64,000 bases of DNA. Origin: Paraburkholderia sp. BL25I1N1 (GTDB taxonomy: Bacteria > Pseudomonadota > Gammaproteobacteria > Burkholderiales > Burkholderiaceae). The DNA lies in assembly GCF_003002025.1 (NCBI RefSeq), contig NZ_PVZB01000004.1, forward strand, positions 124,001 through 188,000. Reading direction: 5' to 3'. The translations under genes and the position numbers were made by a program. The notes under the pieces were generated by a model. That model was not told where the DNA came from. It did no database searches and was given only the letters and a program-made list of their open reading frames with translations. Below are positions 27,301 through 35,075 of this stretch, piece after piece (position 1 is the stretch's first letter; the number at the start of each line of letters is the position of its first letter).

Positions 27301-27739
27301 CCACTCCGCTGACGAAAGCCAGATTGCCGATTGCGATTCCGTAGAGCGCGGTGGGTGCGGTTGTTGCCTGCACGCCCATTGCCATCGAATTGACGCTATT
27401 CGCGTTGGCCTGAACGCCGGTTGCGATCGACATCGTGCCCCGCGCACTGGCCTGGAAGCCCGTCGCCATCGCGTAGGGGCCCGCCGCGGTTGCGCCGATG
27501 CCGATCGCAATCGCGCCCGGGCCCCCCGCATAAGGGGCGATATCGTTTCCCGGCGAATCGACGCTCGTGTCTATGAAGAGGGCGGCATGCGCCGCCGGCG
27601 CGCCCCCCGCCAGCGCAGCCAGAATCAGCACTGCACGCGCGATGGCCTTCTTGCGCTTCGTCTTTGATCTTGCCGTTATCGGCGCCGCCGGCGACGTTGC
27701 CGTCGCTTCACACCAAACCAATGGGTTATTGCTATGCAT
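24308..27739 (-). CDS. Trimeric autotransporter adhesin (YadA-like)
   Basis: The 1143-residue protein starts with an extended signal region (MHSNNPLVWCEA, then a basic segment KTKRKKAIARAV, a hydrophobic core and AHA cleavage site). The passenger consists of YadA-type head repeats (many AxAIG, NSVALG, ATALGA units) interrupted by neck/connector modules of the form NVAAGxxxTDAVNVxQL. The C-terminal 90 residues form the YadA membrane anchor (QIRSARRDGYGGTASAMAMAGLPQ and onward), ending in the aromatic residue Trp, as outer-membrane beta-barrel proteins do. It would form homotrimers on the cell surface and mediate attachment or aggregation. At least three long connector modules are nearly identical in DNA. 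I chose the ATG at 27739, with GGAG some 15 bases upstream. Confidence 0.95.
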   Translation of the reverse strand: MHSNNPLVWCEATATSPAAPITARSKTKRKKAIARAVLILAALAGGAPAAHAALFIDTSVDSPGNDIAPYAGGPGAIAIGIGATAAGPYAMATGFQASARGTMSIATGVQANANSVNSMAMGVQATTAPTALYGIAIGNLAFVSGVGAMAFGKAAQASGLNSVAIGNAASATHANSVALGAGSATTVGAQAGYTAYGLTAPQSSAGEVNVGNRSVSGVAAGAADTDAVNVSQLKGAITAATANAVSYGTNADGTVNTNSVTLAGPTSTDGGVTGGTTITNVHQGAVSASSTDAVNGAQLYAVAGDTSAAYISQNGNGVKYVRTNDNSLTPDDAHATATGASAIGYKAQADGDNSVALGRNARSEIAAAGAVAIGYNSDATATGAVATGNQASASAANAIAVGYAASASSLNGVAIGNAALANGTNAVALGAGARAWQNGTALGRLATAYGASASALGYGSLAYADGSTALGANAKVSGTNSVALGYNASVTAANSVGVGANSTTTANLGQPGAEFGTSGVVAATTAFGEVSVGSTGNERRLTNVAAGAAATDAVNVSQLSAVDGKIVAIAQSGTQHYFKAEGVADGTDDAVAAGTHAVAAGVLASASGDNATALGANSAAAATGAAALGAYASATSAGSVAIGYNAVAGNVDSIAIGHDANASADGSVALGQGSVADRANSVSVGSAGNERQITNVADGTSATDAVNLRQLQAASASASRYFKANGLNDGTDDASATGSNAVAIGSSALAAGQAGLAAGANSQASGAFSTAVGGAAIAQGDGSTALGYQAGASGANSTALGYQASASAANSVALGQGSTATRANTVSVGSAGNERQITNVAAGTADTDAVNVAQLKAVSDQGAANAAKLDGALTYDQNADGSVNKNSVTLGGDAANGGTAIHNVAAGVDGTDAVNVNQLNAAIAGAVNNVVVNSGNPFFSAEGNRDTQGAVSSGAQSVAAGANARATGTNAVAIGANSLASGANATALGAAANASADNSVALGQGSIADRANTVSVGAAGQERQITNVAAGVQGTDAVNVNQLQQSVSGAVSQANSYTDDQIRSARRDGYGGTASAMAMAGLPQAILPGRGMVAMAGGTYAGQSALAIGVSQISETGKWVYKLQGTTDSRGQFGAAIGAGMHW
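24600..25760 (-). repeat. Three near-identical internal modules of the adhesin
   Basis: Modules coding for SVALGQGSxAxRANxVSVGxAG followed by xERQITNVAxG and a TDAVNxxQL connector recur at about 24610-24750, 25180-25320 and 25615-25755. Their DNA differs only at scattered bases. Such repeats can recombine and change the length of the head or stalk. Confidence 0.8.
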
Positions 27740-28329
27740 TGTTTTAGAAACTCCGCGGTAGTGCGCGAATGCGCGGCACATGAGAGCGGGTGTTCGTGTA
27801 TGGATTCATCGCCCGGATAAATCACGCAAAAATAAATCCGCGAGCTTTGGCTTTGCCAGAGCAGGCCGATCGTTATCTCGTACGTGCAAGACACCCGCGT
27901 CACGCCCATGCATCCAGGGAATGAGTGGATAGGGATGAGGCGGGAGGATTTTCAGGTTCGGCGGCGGCGCGGGAGATCAGTTAAATCTGCAGCAGGTGCG
28001 GAAAAATCACATTATGTCGGCGTGTCTCAATTGATCAGTATGTAAGAGGCATTGAATAAGGAATGTTCTAAATATATTCTGGTAATTGTTTGGTTAATCT
28101 AAGCATTCTCCTGCGTTTATACGTCTTCAATGAGATTCCACTTTTCAGGCCCGATACTCGCCACCGGCGCTTTCAGAACGACGCGATTCGCGTGCGTGTC
28201 CGAACCGCCCGCCCATCCGGCAGCCGGGTCATCCCGCCCCTGATTTCTCCTGGCCATACACCGACCTGCGTCAACCGCCGGCCGCGGCAAACGTTCTACA
28301 ATGATGGTTGTTCTCCGAAGTGAGTTTTC
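27740..28329. promoter_or_regulatory. Divergent, AT-rich control region of the adhesin and beta-propeller genes
   Basis: A 590-base gap without a recognised gene. The part at about 27990-28110 is far more AT-rich than the rest of the window, with sequences such as TAAATATATTC near 28070 and TTGATCAG near 28029. AT-rich gaps beside surface-adhesin genes often bind H-NS-like proteins; that is only an inference here. The beta-propeller gene is preceded by GAAGTGAG. Confidence 0.5.
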
Positions 28330-29349
28330 ATGCGTAAATTTTTTCTTCCCGGCTTGACTGCCACGGTCGCCGCGGGCGCGGTGCTGGTCGCCGCTACAGG
28401 CTTTTTTTCTCCGGCGGCCCACGCCAACAACGTGATCGTGCTCAATTCCGGCGAGGCCACGCTGAGCCTGATCGACGAGGCGACCCGCCAGGTCGTCGGC
28501 ACGGTGCCCACGGGTAAGGAACCGCATCACCTGATGGCCACGCCGGACAATTCGTCGTTGATCGTCGCGAATTCGGTGTCGAACAACCTGATGTTCGTGG
28601 ATCCGAAATCCGGCCAGGTGCAGCGCTGGGTCGAAAATATCGAAGATCCGTATCAGATCGGTTTTTCGCCTGATCGCAAATGGCTGGTCACCACCGGCCT
28701 GCGTCTGGACCGTCTGGACATCTATCACTACGACGGCCAGAAGAACCAGATGACGCTGGCCTCGCGCCTGCCGCTCGCGGTCATGCCGAGCCACATGGCG
28801 TTCACGACTGACAGCAAGACGGTATTCGTCACGCTGCAGGTGTCGGGCGAACTGGCCGCGATCGACCTGGCCACGCAAACCGTCAAGTGGAAAATGAAGG
28901 TCGGCAAGGTGCCGGCGGGGCTGTGGATGACGCCGGGCGAGAAATATCTGCTGATCGGCATGACCGGCTCGGATTACGTCGCGGTAGTGGATTGGCGCAA
29001 CCAGAAGATCGTCAAGACGATCCACACCGGCAACGGCGCGCACAACTTCCGTTCCCTGGCCGACGGCAAGCACGTCGCGGTGTCGAACCGCGTGGCAAGC
29101 ACCATCAGCATCATCGACGAGGACACGCTCACCAACGTCGGCGATATCACCGGCTTGATGCCTGGACCGGACGACATGGAACTTTCCGCCGACAAACGCT
29201 ATCTGTGGGTTACGTTCCGCTTCGCGAAGCACGTCGGCATCATCGACCTGAACACGCGTAAGCTGATCCAGACGATCGCCGTCGGCCGTTCGCCGCATGG
29301 CATCTATTTCTTCAATCGCGCGCCGGTCACGGCGCCGAACGGCGCCTGA
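28330..29349 (+). CDS. Secreted YVTN-type beta-propeller protein
   Basis: A signal peptide (MRKFFLPGLTATVAAG, cleavage after AHA at residue 32) is followed by about 307 residues with seven or so 40-residue repeats. Each has the YVTN pattern of a strand, a turn and a short motif, for example NVIVLNSGEATLSLIDEATR, TVFVTLQVSGELAAIDLAT and YLWVTFRFAKHVGIIDLNTR. The fold is a periplasmic propeller, related to cytochrome d1 and surface-layer propellers; no heme-binding CxxCH is present. Function unknown; binding or scaffold roles are usual. It is 60 bases upstream of the sterol desaturase-family gene and may be cotranscribed. Confidence 0.88.
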   Translation: MRKFFLPGLTATVAAGAVLVAATGFFSPAAHANNVIVLNSGEATLSLIDEATRQVVGTVPTGKEPHHLMATPDNSSLIVANSVSNNLMFVDPKSGQVQRWVENIEDPYQIGFSPDRKWLVTTGLRLDRLDIYHYDGQKNQMTLASRLPLAVMPSHMAFTTDSKTVFVTLQVSGELAAIDLATQTVKWKMKVGKVPAGLWMTPGEKYLLIGMTGSDYVAVVDWRNQKIVKTIHTGNGAHNFRSLADGKHVAVSNRVASTISIIDEDTLTNVGDITGLMPGPDDMELSADKRYLWVTFRFAKHVGIIDLNTRKLIQTIAVGRSPHGIYFFNRAPVTAPNGA

Positions 29350-29409
29350 TGCGAAAGGCTCATGCCGCACCACGCGAACCGTCACGGATGAAGTAACCAG
29401 ACCAGCACC

Positions 29410-30408
29410 ATGTTCCATCTGATTTTTTCTTCCCTCGACAACTTCGTCTCCGCCGTGCAGACGTTGCTGTACGTCGACGTGGTGCAGCCGCTGCTGTTCC
29501 GCTTCAATCTGATGGATTACGACGAAGACACCTACGACAGCCTGTATTGGGTGATCGTGGGCGTCATCGAAGTGCTGGCCATGTACGCGGTGCTGCGTCC
29601 GCTCGAAGCGCTGCGCCCGGTGGAGCAATGGCAGAGCCGCAAGGCGGTGCGCGTGGACGTGATCTATACGTGGATCGCGAAGCTCGGCATTCTCAACCTG
29701 TTCTTTTTCTTCGCGCTTCAACCCTTCTTCGACGCCGTGCAGGCGTGGCTGCGGCTGCATAACATTTCGAATATCGAGTTCGACAATCTCTGGCCCGGCG
29801 TGACCACGCAACCGCTCGTCACGTTCGTGATGTATCTGCTGGTGCTCGATTTCGCCGGCTACTGGTATCACCGCTGGGAACACCGGATCGGCGTGTGGTG
29901 GGAGTTGCACGCGGTGCATCACAGCCAGCAGCAAATGTCGCTGTGGGCCGACGACCGCAACCATCTTCTCGACGATCTGCTGCAAGCCTCGTTCTTCGCG
30001 GTCATCGCGCTGGTGATCGGCGTGCCGCCGTCGCAGTTCGTCGTGCTGGTCGCCATCACGAATCTGGCGCAGAGCGTGCAGCACGCGAACATCCGCATGT
30101 ACTTCGGCTGGCTTGGCGAGCGGCTGCTGGTCAGCCCCACGTTTCATCGGCGCCACCATGCCATCGGTTACGGCCACGAAGGGCTGAAATACGGCTGCAA
30201 CTTCGGCGTGCTGTTTCCGTGGTGGGACATGCTGTTTCGCAGCGTGTCATGGAGCCGCGAGATGGAGCCGACCGGCATCCGCGATCAACTCACAGGCCGC
30301 AGTTACGGTGACGGCTTCTGGGCGCAGCACTGGCTCGCCTTTGTGCGCATCGCCGGGCGTCTCTCGCCGAAGCGCCGCACCGAAAGCAACGACGCCGCCG
30401 CCGTTTGA
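29410..30408 (+). CDS. Sterol desaturase/fatty acid hydroxylase family membrane enzyme
   Basis: A 332-residue multi-pass membrane protein with the eight-histidine di-iron pattern of the family: HRWEH (His154, His158), HAVHH (His167, His170, His171) and FHRRHH (His246, His249, His250). Members hydroxylate or desaturate lipid chains or sterol-like molecules using oxygen and an electron donor. No electron-transfer partner gene is adjacent. It lies 60 bases after the beta-propeller gene. The ATG has only a weak ribosome site. The lipid substrate cannot be inferred. Confidence 0.93.
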   Translation: MFHLIFSSLDNFVSAVQTLLYVDVVQPLLFRFNLMDYDEDTYDSLYWVIVGVIEVLAMYAVLRPLEALRPVEQWQSRKAVRVDVIYTWIAKLGILNLFFFFALQPFFDAVQAWLRLHNISNIEFDNLWPGVTTQPLVTFVMYLLVLDFAGYWYHRWEHRIGVWWELHAVHHSQQQMSLWADDRNHLLDDLLQASFFAVIALVIGVPPSQFVVLVAITNLAQSVQHANIRMYFGWLGERLLVSPTFHRRHHAIGYGHEGLKYGCNFGVLFPWWDMLFRSVSWSREMEPTGIRDQLTGRSYGDGFWAQHWLAFVRIAGRLSPKRRTESNDAAAV

Positions 30409-30424
30409 GCGCGCTTCCTCCCAC

Positions 30425-30445
30425 GCCGCCGGTTTCCCCGGCGGC
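30425..30445 (+). terminator. Stem-loop after the sterol desaturase-family gene
   Basis: GCCGCCGG and CCGGCGGC form a perfect eight-base stem with a five-base loop, 16 bases after the stop codon. It lacks a T tract, so the termination role is tentative. Confidence 0.45.
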
Positions 30446-30555
30446 GCGTCACGTGGTTTATCCTGTTCACTTTTGCGACCAAGCGCGGGGCTGCCCGGCG
30501 GATTCGTCGCGCGGTTCGCTCCATTCCATCGTTTTGTTCACCGGCACTGGCTCGC

Positions 30556-31389
30556 ATGAATGATCTGTTGCGCTCGTTCGGACGTGCGCTCGCAAGCGCG
30601 CTCCACCCGCGCATGCTCTGGCTGACCTTCATGCCGTTTCTGGCGGCAACGGTCGGGTGGGGCGTGATCCTGTGGTTTTCCTGGCAGACGCTGATCGGCG
30701 CGACGCGTACCTGGCTCGAAGGCTGGTCGTTCACGATCACGCTTTATCACCTGTTCGACTGGCTCGGTTTTTCTGCGCTGCATGCAGCGATCGCGCCGTT
30801 TATCGTGATCGCGATGGCGATCCCGCTGATCGTTGTCACGGTGCTGCTGCTGATCGCCACGCTGTCGATGCCGGCGGTGATCCGCTTCCTGTCGGCGCGG
30901 CAATTCCCGAGCCTCGAAATGCGCCGTGGCGGAACGTGGTACGGTAGCCTCGGTCAGGCGCTGTGGACCACGCTGGTGTGTCTGGTGCTGCTGATCGTCA
31001 CGCTGCCGCTCTGGCTCGTGCCACCGTTCTTCGCGTTGATTCCACCGCTCCTGTGGGGCTGGCTGACGTATCGTGTAATGAGCTACGACGCGCTCGCGCT
31101 GCATGCCACGCGTGACGAGCGGCGCGCGCTGGTGCGGCGCTTCCGCTTGCCGCTGCTGCTGATCGGCATTGCGAGCGGCTTGCTGGGTTCGCTGCCGACC
31201 TTGTTGTGGGTGTCGTCGGTCTGGCTGATCGTGCTGTTCCCGGTGGTCACGGCCGTGACGATCTGGATCTATGCGTTCATCCTCATATTTTCGGCGCTAT
31301 GGTTCGGCTACTACTGTTTGCGCGCGCTGCAGCGCATGCGCGCGGAAGAGCACGGCGGCGTGCGGCACGCGGCGCCGGTTCCCTACTGA
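30556..31389 (+). CDS. EI24 domain (CysZ-like) membrane protein
   Basis: A 277-residue inner-membrane protein with several hydrophobic segments and the family segment SLGQALWTTLVCLVLLIVTLPLWLVPP, plus GWLTYRVMSYDALALHATRDERRAL, typical of EI24/CysZ proteins. E. coli CysZ imports sulfate; related EI24 proteins of beta-proteobacteria have no established substrate. The open frame starts at an ATG without a clear ribosome site. It is followed after 32 bases by the CinA-like gene and could be cotranscribed. Confidence 0.9.
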   Translation: MNDLLRSFGRALASALHPRMLWLTFMPFLAATVGWGVILWFSWQTLIGATRTWLEGWSFTITLYHLFDWLGFSALHAAIAPFIVIAMAIPLIVVTVLLLIATLSMPAVIRFLSARQFPSLEMRRGGTWYGSLGQALWTTLVCLVLLIVTLPLWLVPPFFALIPPLLWGWLTYRVMSYDALALHATRDERRALVRRFRLPLLLIGIASGLLGSLPTLLWVSSVWLIVLFPVVTAVTIWIYAFILIFSALWFGYYCLRALQRMRAEEHGGVRHAAPVPY

Positions 31390-31421
31390 TGCATTACTGA
31401 CTAAGCGAAAAAGAGGCGGCA

Positions 31422-32258
31422 ATGGCATTTGGCGTCATCATCATCGGCGATGAAATTCTGTCGGGCAGACGTATCGACAAGCATCTGCCGAAGGTCATCG
31501 AATTGCTGGGCGCGCGTGGGCTGTCGCTCGGCTGGGCGGAGTACATCGGCGACGATCCGGAGCGCATCACCGCGACGCTGCGGCGCACGTTCGCCTCGGG
31601 CGACATCGTGTTCTCCACGGGCGGCATCGGCGCCACTCCCGACGACCACACGCGCCAATGCGCGGCGGCCGCGCTCGGCGTGCCGCTCGAACTGCATCCG
31701 GAGGCCGCAAAGCTGATTCAGGAGCGTATCCGCGACATGTATCCGGCGAACGCGGCCGCGCCGCTCGATCTGGAGTCGCCGGAGAATCGGCATCGGCTGA
31801 ATATGGGCACGTATCCGCAGGGCGCGTCGATCATTCCGAACGGCTACAACAAGATTCCGGGCTTTTCGATCAATCGGCATCACTTCGTGCCGGGCTTTCC
31901 GGTGATGGCGTGGCCGATGATCGAGTGGGTGCTGGATACGCAGTACGCCGATCTGCACCACGCCATGCCGCACGCGGAGAAGTCGCTGCTGGTGTTCGAG
32001 TTGCCGGAGTCACGCGTCACGCCGCTCATGGAAAAAATCGAACGCGATTTTCCGGGCGTGCGGGTCTTCAGCCTGCCGAGCGTCGGCGATGCGGAGCGTG
32101 GTGGCGTGTACGCGCGGCATCACATCGATCTGGGCGTGAAGGGTGAGCCCGAAGCGGTGGCGGCGGCGTTCGTCAAGCTGCGGGAAGGCGTGCATCTGCT
32201 GGGCGGCGATATCGTCGAGCCCGAGGCGGCGGCTGCGGCGGCGAAGCCGCGCGGCTGA
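31422..32258 (+). CDS. CinA-like molybdopterin-binding domain protein
   Basis: The 278-residue protein begins MAFGVIIIGDEILSGRRIDKHLP and contains FSTGGIGATPDDHTRQCAA, the signature of the MoaB/CinA molybdopterin-binding fold. The nicotinamide mononucleotide deamidase domain found at the C terminus of full-length CinA is absent, so this is the single-domain form. Its C-terminal part (about 170-270) matches the region following the MoCF domain in short CinA proteins. Some CinA proteins hydrolyse ADP-ribose; activity in this short form is uncertain. AGAGGCGG precedes the ATG. A terminator follows. Confidence 0.9.
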   Translation: MAFGVIIIGDEILSGRRIDKHLPKVIELLGARGLSLGWAEYIGDDPERITATLRRTFASGDIVFSTGGIGATPDDHTRQCAAAALGVPLELHPEAAKLIQERIRDMYPANAAAPLDLESPENRHRLNMGTYPQGASIIPNGYNKIPGFSINRHHFVPGFPVMAWPMIEWVLDTQYADLHHAMPHAEKSLLVFELPESRVTPLMEKIERDFPGVRVFSLPSVGDAERGGVYARHHIDLGVKGEPEAVAAAFVKLREGVHLLGGDIVEPEAAAAAAKPRG

Positions 32259-32285
32259 TCCGCGCGTTACACGTTTATTCTGGTT

Positions 32286-32308
32286 CGGGCGCTGCGGCGC
32301 CCGTTTTT
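32286..32308 (+). terminator. Intrinsic terminator after the CinA-like gene
   Basis: CGGGCGC (32286-32292) pairs with GCGCCCG (32297-32303) around a TGCG loop, directly followed by TTTTT (32304-32308). A textbook Rho-independent terminator, 28 bases after the stop. Confidence 0.9.
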
Positions 32309-32556
32309 CATCGCGCTCGTCGCCGATTCCGAGCGCGGCAGAGGCGGATCATCGGCCTGTCATATTCAGCGCCGACGATGTGGCTGTCCTTATCTGCGGC
32401 AGGCAAATGGCGGTGTTGCGGTTCTGAGAAGCCGCCGCGACTGCCAGCGAGCAATCAGGAAGCAGGCTGCGAGCGGGCAGCGCTAGCGTAAGCGCCTGAA
32501 AGTGCCGCGCAGCCGCTACGCAGCAGTCATCCAACCGCGGCACCCAACCACCGCAC
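32309..32556. other. Non-coding gap between convergent genes
   Basis: About 250 bases between the CinA-like terminator and the rhodanese stop. I see no gene, tRNA or repeat; the short frames here are chance frames. Confidence 0.4.
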
Positions 32557-33021
32557 TCACGCGCCGATCCACGGCAATCCGCGAAAGCACCAGCCCGACA
32601 CCGTCTTCCGATGCCCCTGGCCATCCTTGTCGCCTTCGAAGCCTTCCAGCAGGTCATACGCCTTGGTGAAGCCGGCCTGCGTGGCGGCGATCGCGGCGAG
32701 CTTCGAGCGCGCGGCGCTGCGGCACAGGAACAGCACGGGCGTATCGGGCGTGGCGACCTGTTTCAACTGCGCGAGAAATTCCTGGTTCGGCACGGCGCCC
32801 GGATAGCGCGTCCATTCCACGTGTGCGTACTGTCCGTCGCCGATCACCGGCCGGCCGACCCAGTCGAGTTCGGCGCGGGTGCGCACATCGACGAGGCGGG
32901 TGCGCGGGTCGAGTTGCAGCAGTTCGAACGCTTCGGCGGGCGATATCGCGCCCGCGTACGGCAACTGATTCTCGCTGCGGCGCTTGTCCGCGCTGGCGTA
33001 CAACTGTTCGAGCGTGCTCAT
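32557..33021 (-). CDS. Rhodanese-like domain protein
   Basis: A single rhodanese domain of 154 residues. The CRSAARS loop (Cys100) carries the catalytic cysteine and the DVRTRAE motif (about 45-51) is typical. Rhodaneses transfer sulfane sulfur through a persulfide on this cysteine; the acceptor is unknown. The start at 33021 is supported by an AAGGAG ribosome site ten bases upstream; a longer frame from 33045 has none. It is divergent from glnA, on the other side of the nitrogen-regulated promoter. Confidence 0.92.
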   Translation of the reverse strand: MSTLEQLYASADKRRSENQLPYAGAISPAEAFELLQLDPRTRLVDVRTRAELDWVGRPVIGDGQYAHVEWTRYPGAVPNQEFLAQLKQVATPDTPVLFLCRSAARSKLAAIAATQAGFTKAYDLLEGFEGDKDGQGHRKTVSGWCFRGLPWIGA

Positions 33022-33125
33022 GAGCGCAAATCTCCTTCGGACCAAACAACCATTTTAGCGCGCGCCGTGCGGCGCGCGTGTCTTGCACGAACGGCGGAGA
33101 TAGGCTCGCGTCGCAAGCGGACGAA

Positions 33126-33142
33126 TGCGCAAATATGGTGCA
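33126..33142. promoter_or_regulatory. NtrC-type binding site 1 upstream of glnA
   Basis: TGCGCAAATATGGTGCA is a 17-base dyad matching the NtrC consensus (TGCAC-N7-GTGCA) at all but one position. A half site TGCACC lies nearby at 33155-33160. It is about 185 bases upstream of the sigma-54 promoter, a normal enhancer distance. Confidence 0.8.
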
Positions 33143-33195
33143 AATTTCGTGAAATGCACCAAAATAAAGATGTCATCAGTTCCCAATCCGGTGAA

Positions 33196-33212
33196 TGCAC
33201 ATATTTGGTGCT
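33196..33212. promoter_or_regulatory. NtrC-type binding site 2 upstream of glnA
   Basis: TGCACATATTTGGTGCT matches the NtrC dyad with both half sites (TGCAC, GGTGC) intact. It is about 115 bases upstream of the -24 element. Together with site 1 it forms a two-site enhancer, 70 bases apart, about seven helical turns. Confidence 0.85.
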
Positions 33213-33310
33213 GAGTCGGACTCGAGGATTTGGGGGCTGCATGCGGTGCGGTGCGCCCATTCCCCGCAATCGCGCGCGGAGTGTGGCTCTGCGCCGGGTT
33301 GGCGCACGCA

Positions 33311-33326
33311 TGGCACAGAAGCTGCT
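33311..33326 (+). promoter_or_regulatory. Sigma-54 promoter of glnA
   Basis: TGGCACAGAAGCTGCT fits the -24/-12 consensus TGGCAC-N5-TTGCW with one mismatch; the GG (33312) and GC (33324) dinucleotides are exactly 12 bases apart. The start of transcription would fall near 33337, giving a leader of about 125 bases. Confidence 0.82.
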
Positions 33327-33460
33327 TTATTGGTGCCGATCGATTTGTCCAGGCAGACTTTTATGTTCCTCCTCAACGATTGAGGGTGGACGCGCCGGGA
33401 CGGGTCAGCTAGATTGGGCGGCGGCTGAATCCGCCGAATTCGTTAATCAGGAGATAGGTT

Positions 33461-34876
33461 ATGAGTAAATCCGTGGCCGACGTCGTACAACTCGTCAAAG
33501 ACGAAGACGTCAAGTTTGTCGACTTTCGTTTCACCGACACGCGCGGCAAAGAGCAACACGTTTCGGTGCCGGTGTCGGCATTCGATGAAGACAAGTTCGA
33601 AAGCGGCCATGCGTTTGACGGTTCTTCGATTGCCGGCTGGAAGGGCATCGAAGCCTCGGACATGTTGCTGGTCCCCGATGCGAACACGGCTTTCATCGAC
33701 CCGTTCTACGAAGAATCCACCCTCGTGCTGACCTGCGACGTCGTCGAACCGGCGGACGGCAAGGGCTACGAGCGCGACCCGCGCTCGCTGGCAAAGCGCG
33801 CTGAAGCCTACCTGAAGAGCACGGGCCTCGGCGACACGGCCTTCTTCGGCCCGGAGCCGGAATTCTTCATTTTCGACTCGGTCCAGTGGAACACGGACCA
33901 GTCGGGCTGCTTCATCAAGATCGGTTCGGAAGAAGCACCGTGGTCGTCGGCGAAGGAATTCGAAGGCGGCAACACCGGCCACCGTCCGGGCACCAAGGGC
34001 GGCTACTTCCCGGTCGCTCCGGTCGACACGTTCCAGGACATCCGTTCGGAAATGTGTCTGCTGCTCGAACAGATCGGCATTCCGGTCGAAGTGCATCACC
34101 ACGAAGTCGCGGGCCAAGGCCAGAACGAAATCGGCACCAAGTTCTCGACGCTGGTGCAACGCGCCGACTGGCTGCAGCAAATGAAGTACATCATCCACAA
34201 CGTCGCGCACACGTACGGCAAGACGGCAACGTTCATGCCGAAGCCGGTGGTCGGCGATAACGGTTCGGGCATGCACGTTCACCAGTCGATCTGGAAAGAC
34301 GGCACGAACCTGTTCGCGGGCAACGGTTACGCAGGTCTGTCGGAATTCGCGCTGTTCTACATCGGCGGCATCATCAAGCATGCTCGCGCGCTGAACGCGA
34401 TCACGAACCCGTCGACGAACTCGTACAAGCGCCTCGTGCCGCACTTCGAAGCGCCGGTCAAGCTGGCTTACTCGGCTCGCAACCGTTCGGCATCGATCCG
34501 CATTCCGCACGTGTCGAACCCGAAGGGCCGCCGTATCGAAACGCGTTTCCCGGATCCGATGGCGAATCCGTACCTGTGCTTCTCCGCGCTGATGATGGCG
34601 GGTCTGGACGGCGTGCAGAACAAGATTCACCCGGGCGAAGCTGCCGACAAGAACCTGTACGACCTGCCGCCGGAAGAGGATGCAAAGATCCCGACCGTGT
34701 GCGCCGGCCTCGACCAGGCTCTGGACGCGCTGGACGCGGACCGCGAATTCCTGACGCGCGGTGGCGTGTTCACGGATTCGATGCTCGACGCGTACATCGA
34801 ACTGAAGACGGGCGAGCTGCAACGCTATCGTCAGTCGGTGCACCCGATCGAGTTCGAAATGTACTACTCGCTGTAA
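33461..34876 (+). CDS. glnA: Glutamine synthetase type I
   Basis: The 471-residue enzyme makes glutamine from glutamate, ammonia and ATP, and is the key step of ammonia assimilation. The beta-grasp domain (about 15-100; [15 protein letters not shown]) and catalytic domain ([27 protein letters not shown], the [12 protein letters not shown] loop) are intact. The adenylylation tyrosine is in NLYDLPPEE, so GlnE control is expected. Length equals the family norm. The AGGAGATAGGTT sequence precedes the ATG. It is the first gene of the glnA-ntrB-ntrC unit, with an NtrC/sigma-54 promoter and two downstream hairpins that may reduce read-through. Confidence 0.98.
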   Translation: MSKSVADVVQLVKDEDVKFVDFRFTDTRGKEQHVSVPVSAFDEDKFESGHAFDGSSIAGWKGIEASDMLLVPDANTAFIDPFYEESTLVLTCDVVEPADGKGYERDPRSLAKRAEAYLKSTGLGDTAFFGPEPEFFIFDSVQWNTDQSGCFIKIGSEEAPWSSAKEFEGGNTGHRPGTKGGYFPVAPVDTFQDIRSEMCLLLEQIGIPVEVHHHEVAGQGQNEIGTKFSTLVQRADWLQQMKYIIHNVAHTYGKTATFMPKPVVGDNGSGMHVHQSIWKDGTNLFAGNGYAGLSEFALFYIGGIIKHARALNAITNPSTNSYKRLVPHFEAPVKLAYSARNRSASIRIPHVSNPKGRRIETRFPDPMANPYLCFSALMMAGLDGVQNKIHPGEAADKNLYDLPPEEDAKIPTVCAGLDQALDALDADREFLTRGGVFTDSMLDAYIELKTGELQRYRQSVHPIEFEMYYSL

Positions 34877-34885
34877 GCGGCCATG

Positions 34886-34916
34886 GCGCTTCGCCCTTCA
34901 CACGGCGAAGCGCTTT
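34886..34916 (+). terminator. First hairpin between glnA and ntrB
   Basis: GCGCTTCGCC (34886-34895) pairs perfectly with GGCGAAGCGC (34904-34913) and is followed by only TTT. It may be a weak attenuator that lets part of the transcripts pass to ntrBC. Confidence 0.6.
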
Positions 34917-34940
34917 GCCCGACGCTCGCGATCGGTCACG

Positions 34941-34966
34941 AAGGGACGGCGGCGCCGTCCCTTTTT
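34941..34966 (+). terminator. Second hairpin between glnA and ntrB, with T tract
   Basis: AAGGGACGGC (34941-34950) pairs perfectly with GCCGTCCCTT (34954-34963), followed by TTTTT up to 34966. It is a strong-looking intrinsic terminator and would separate high glnA from lower ntrBC expression. Confidence 0.85.
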
Positions 34967-35075
34967 CGTTAGGCCGCGCACAACGTTTGCGGCGTATGGG
35001 CGTTGTTGAGGTATTGAGCAAAACAGCAGGCGGACTACCTGATTTATCACCATCTCCTATCGGCCGGACTGCAAG

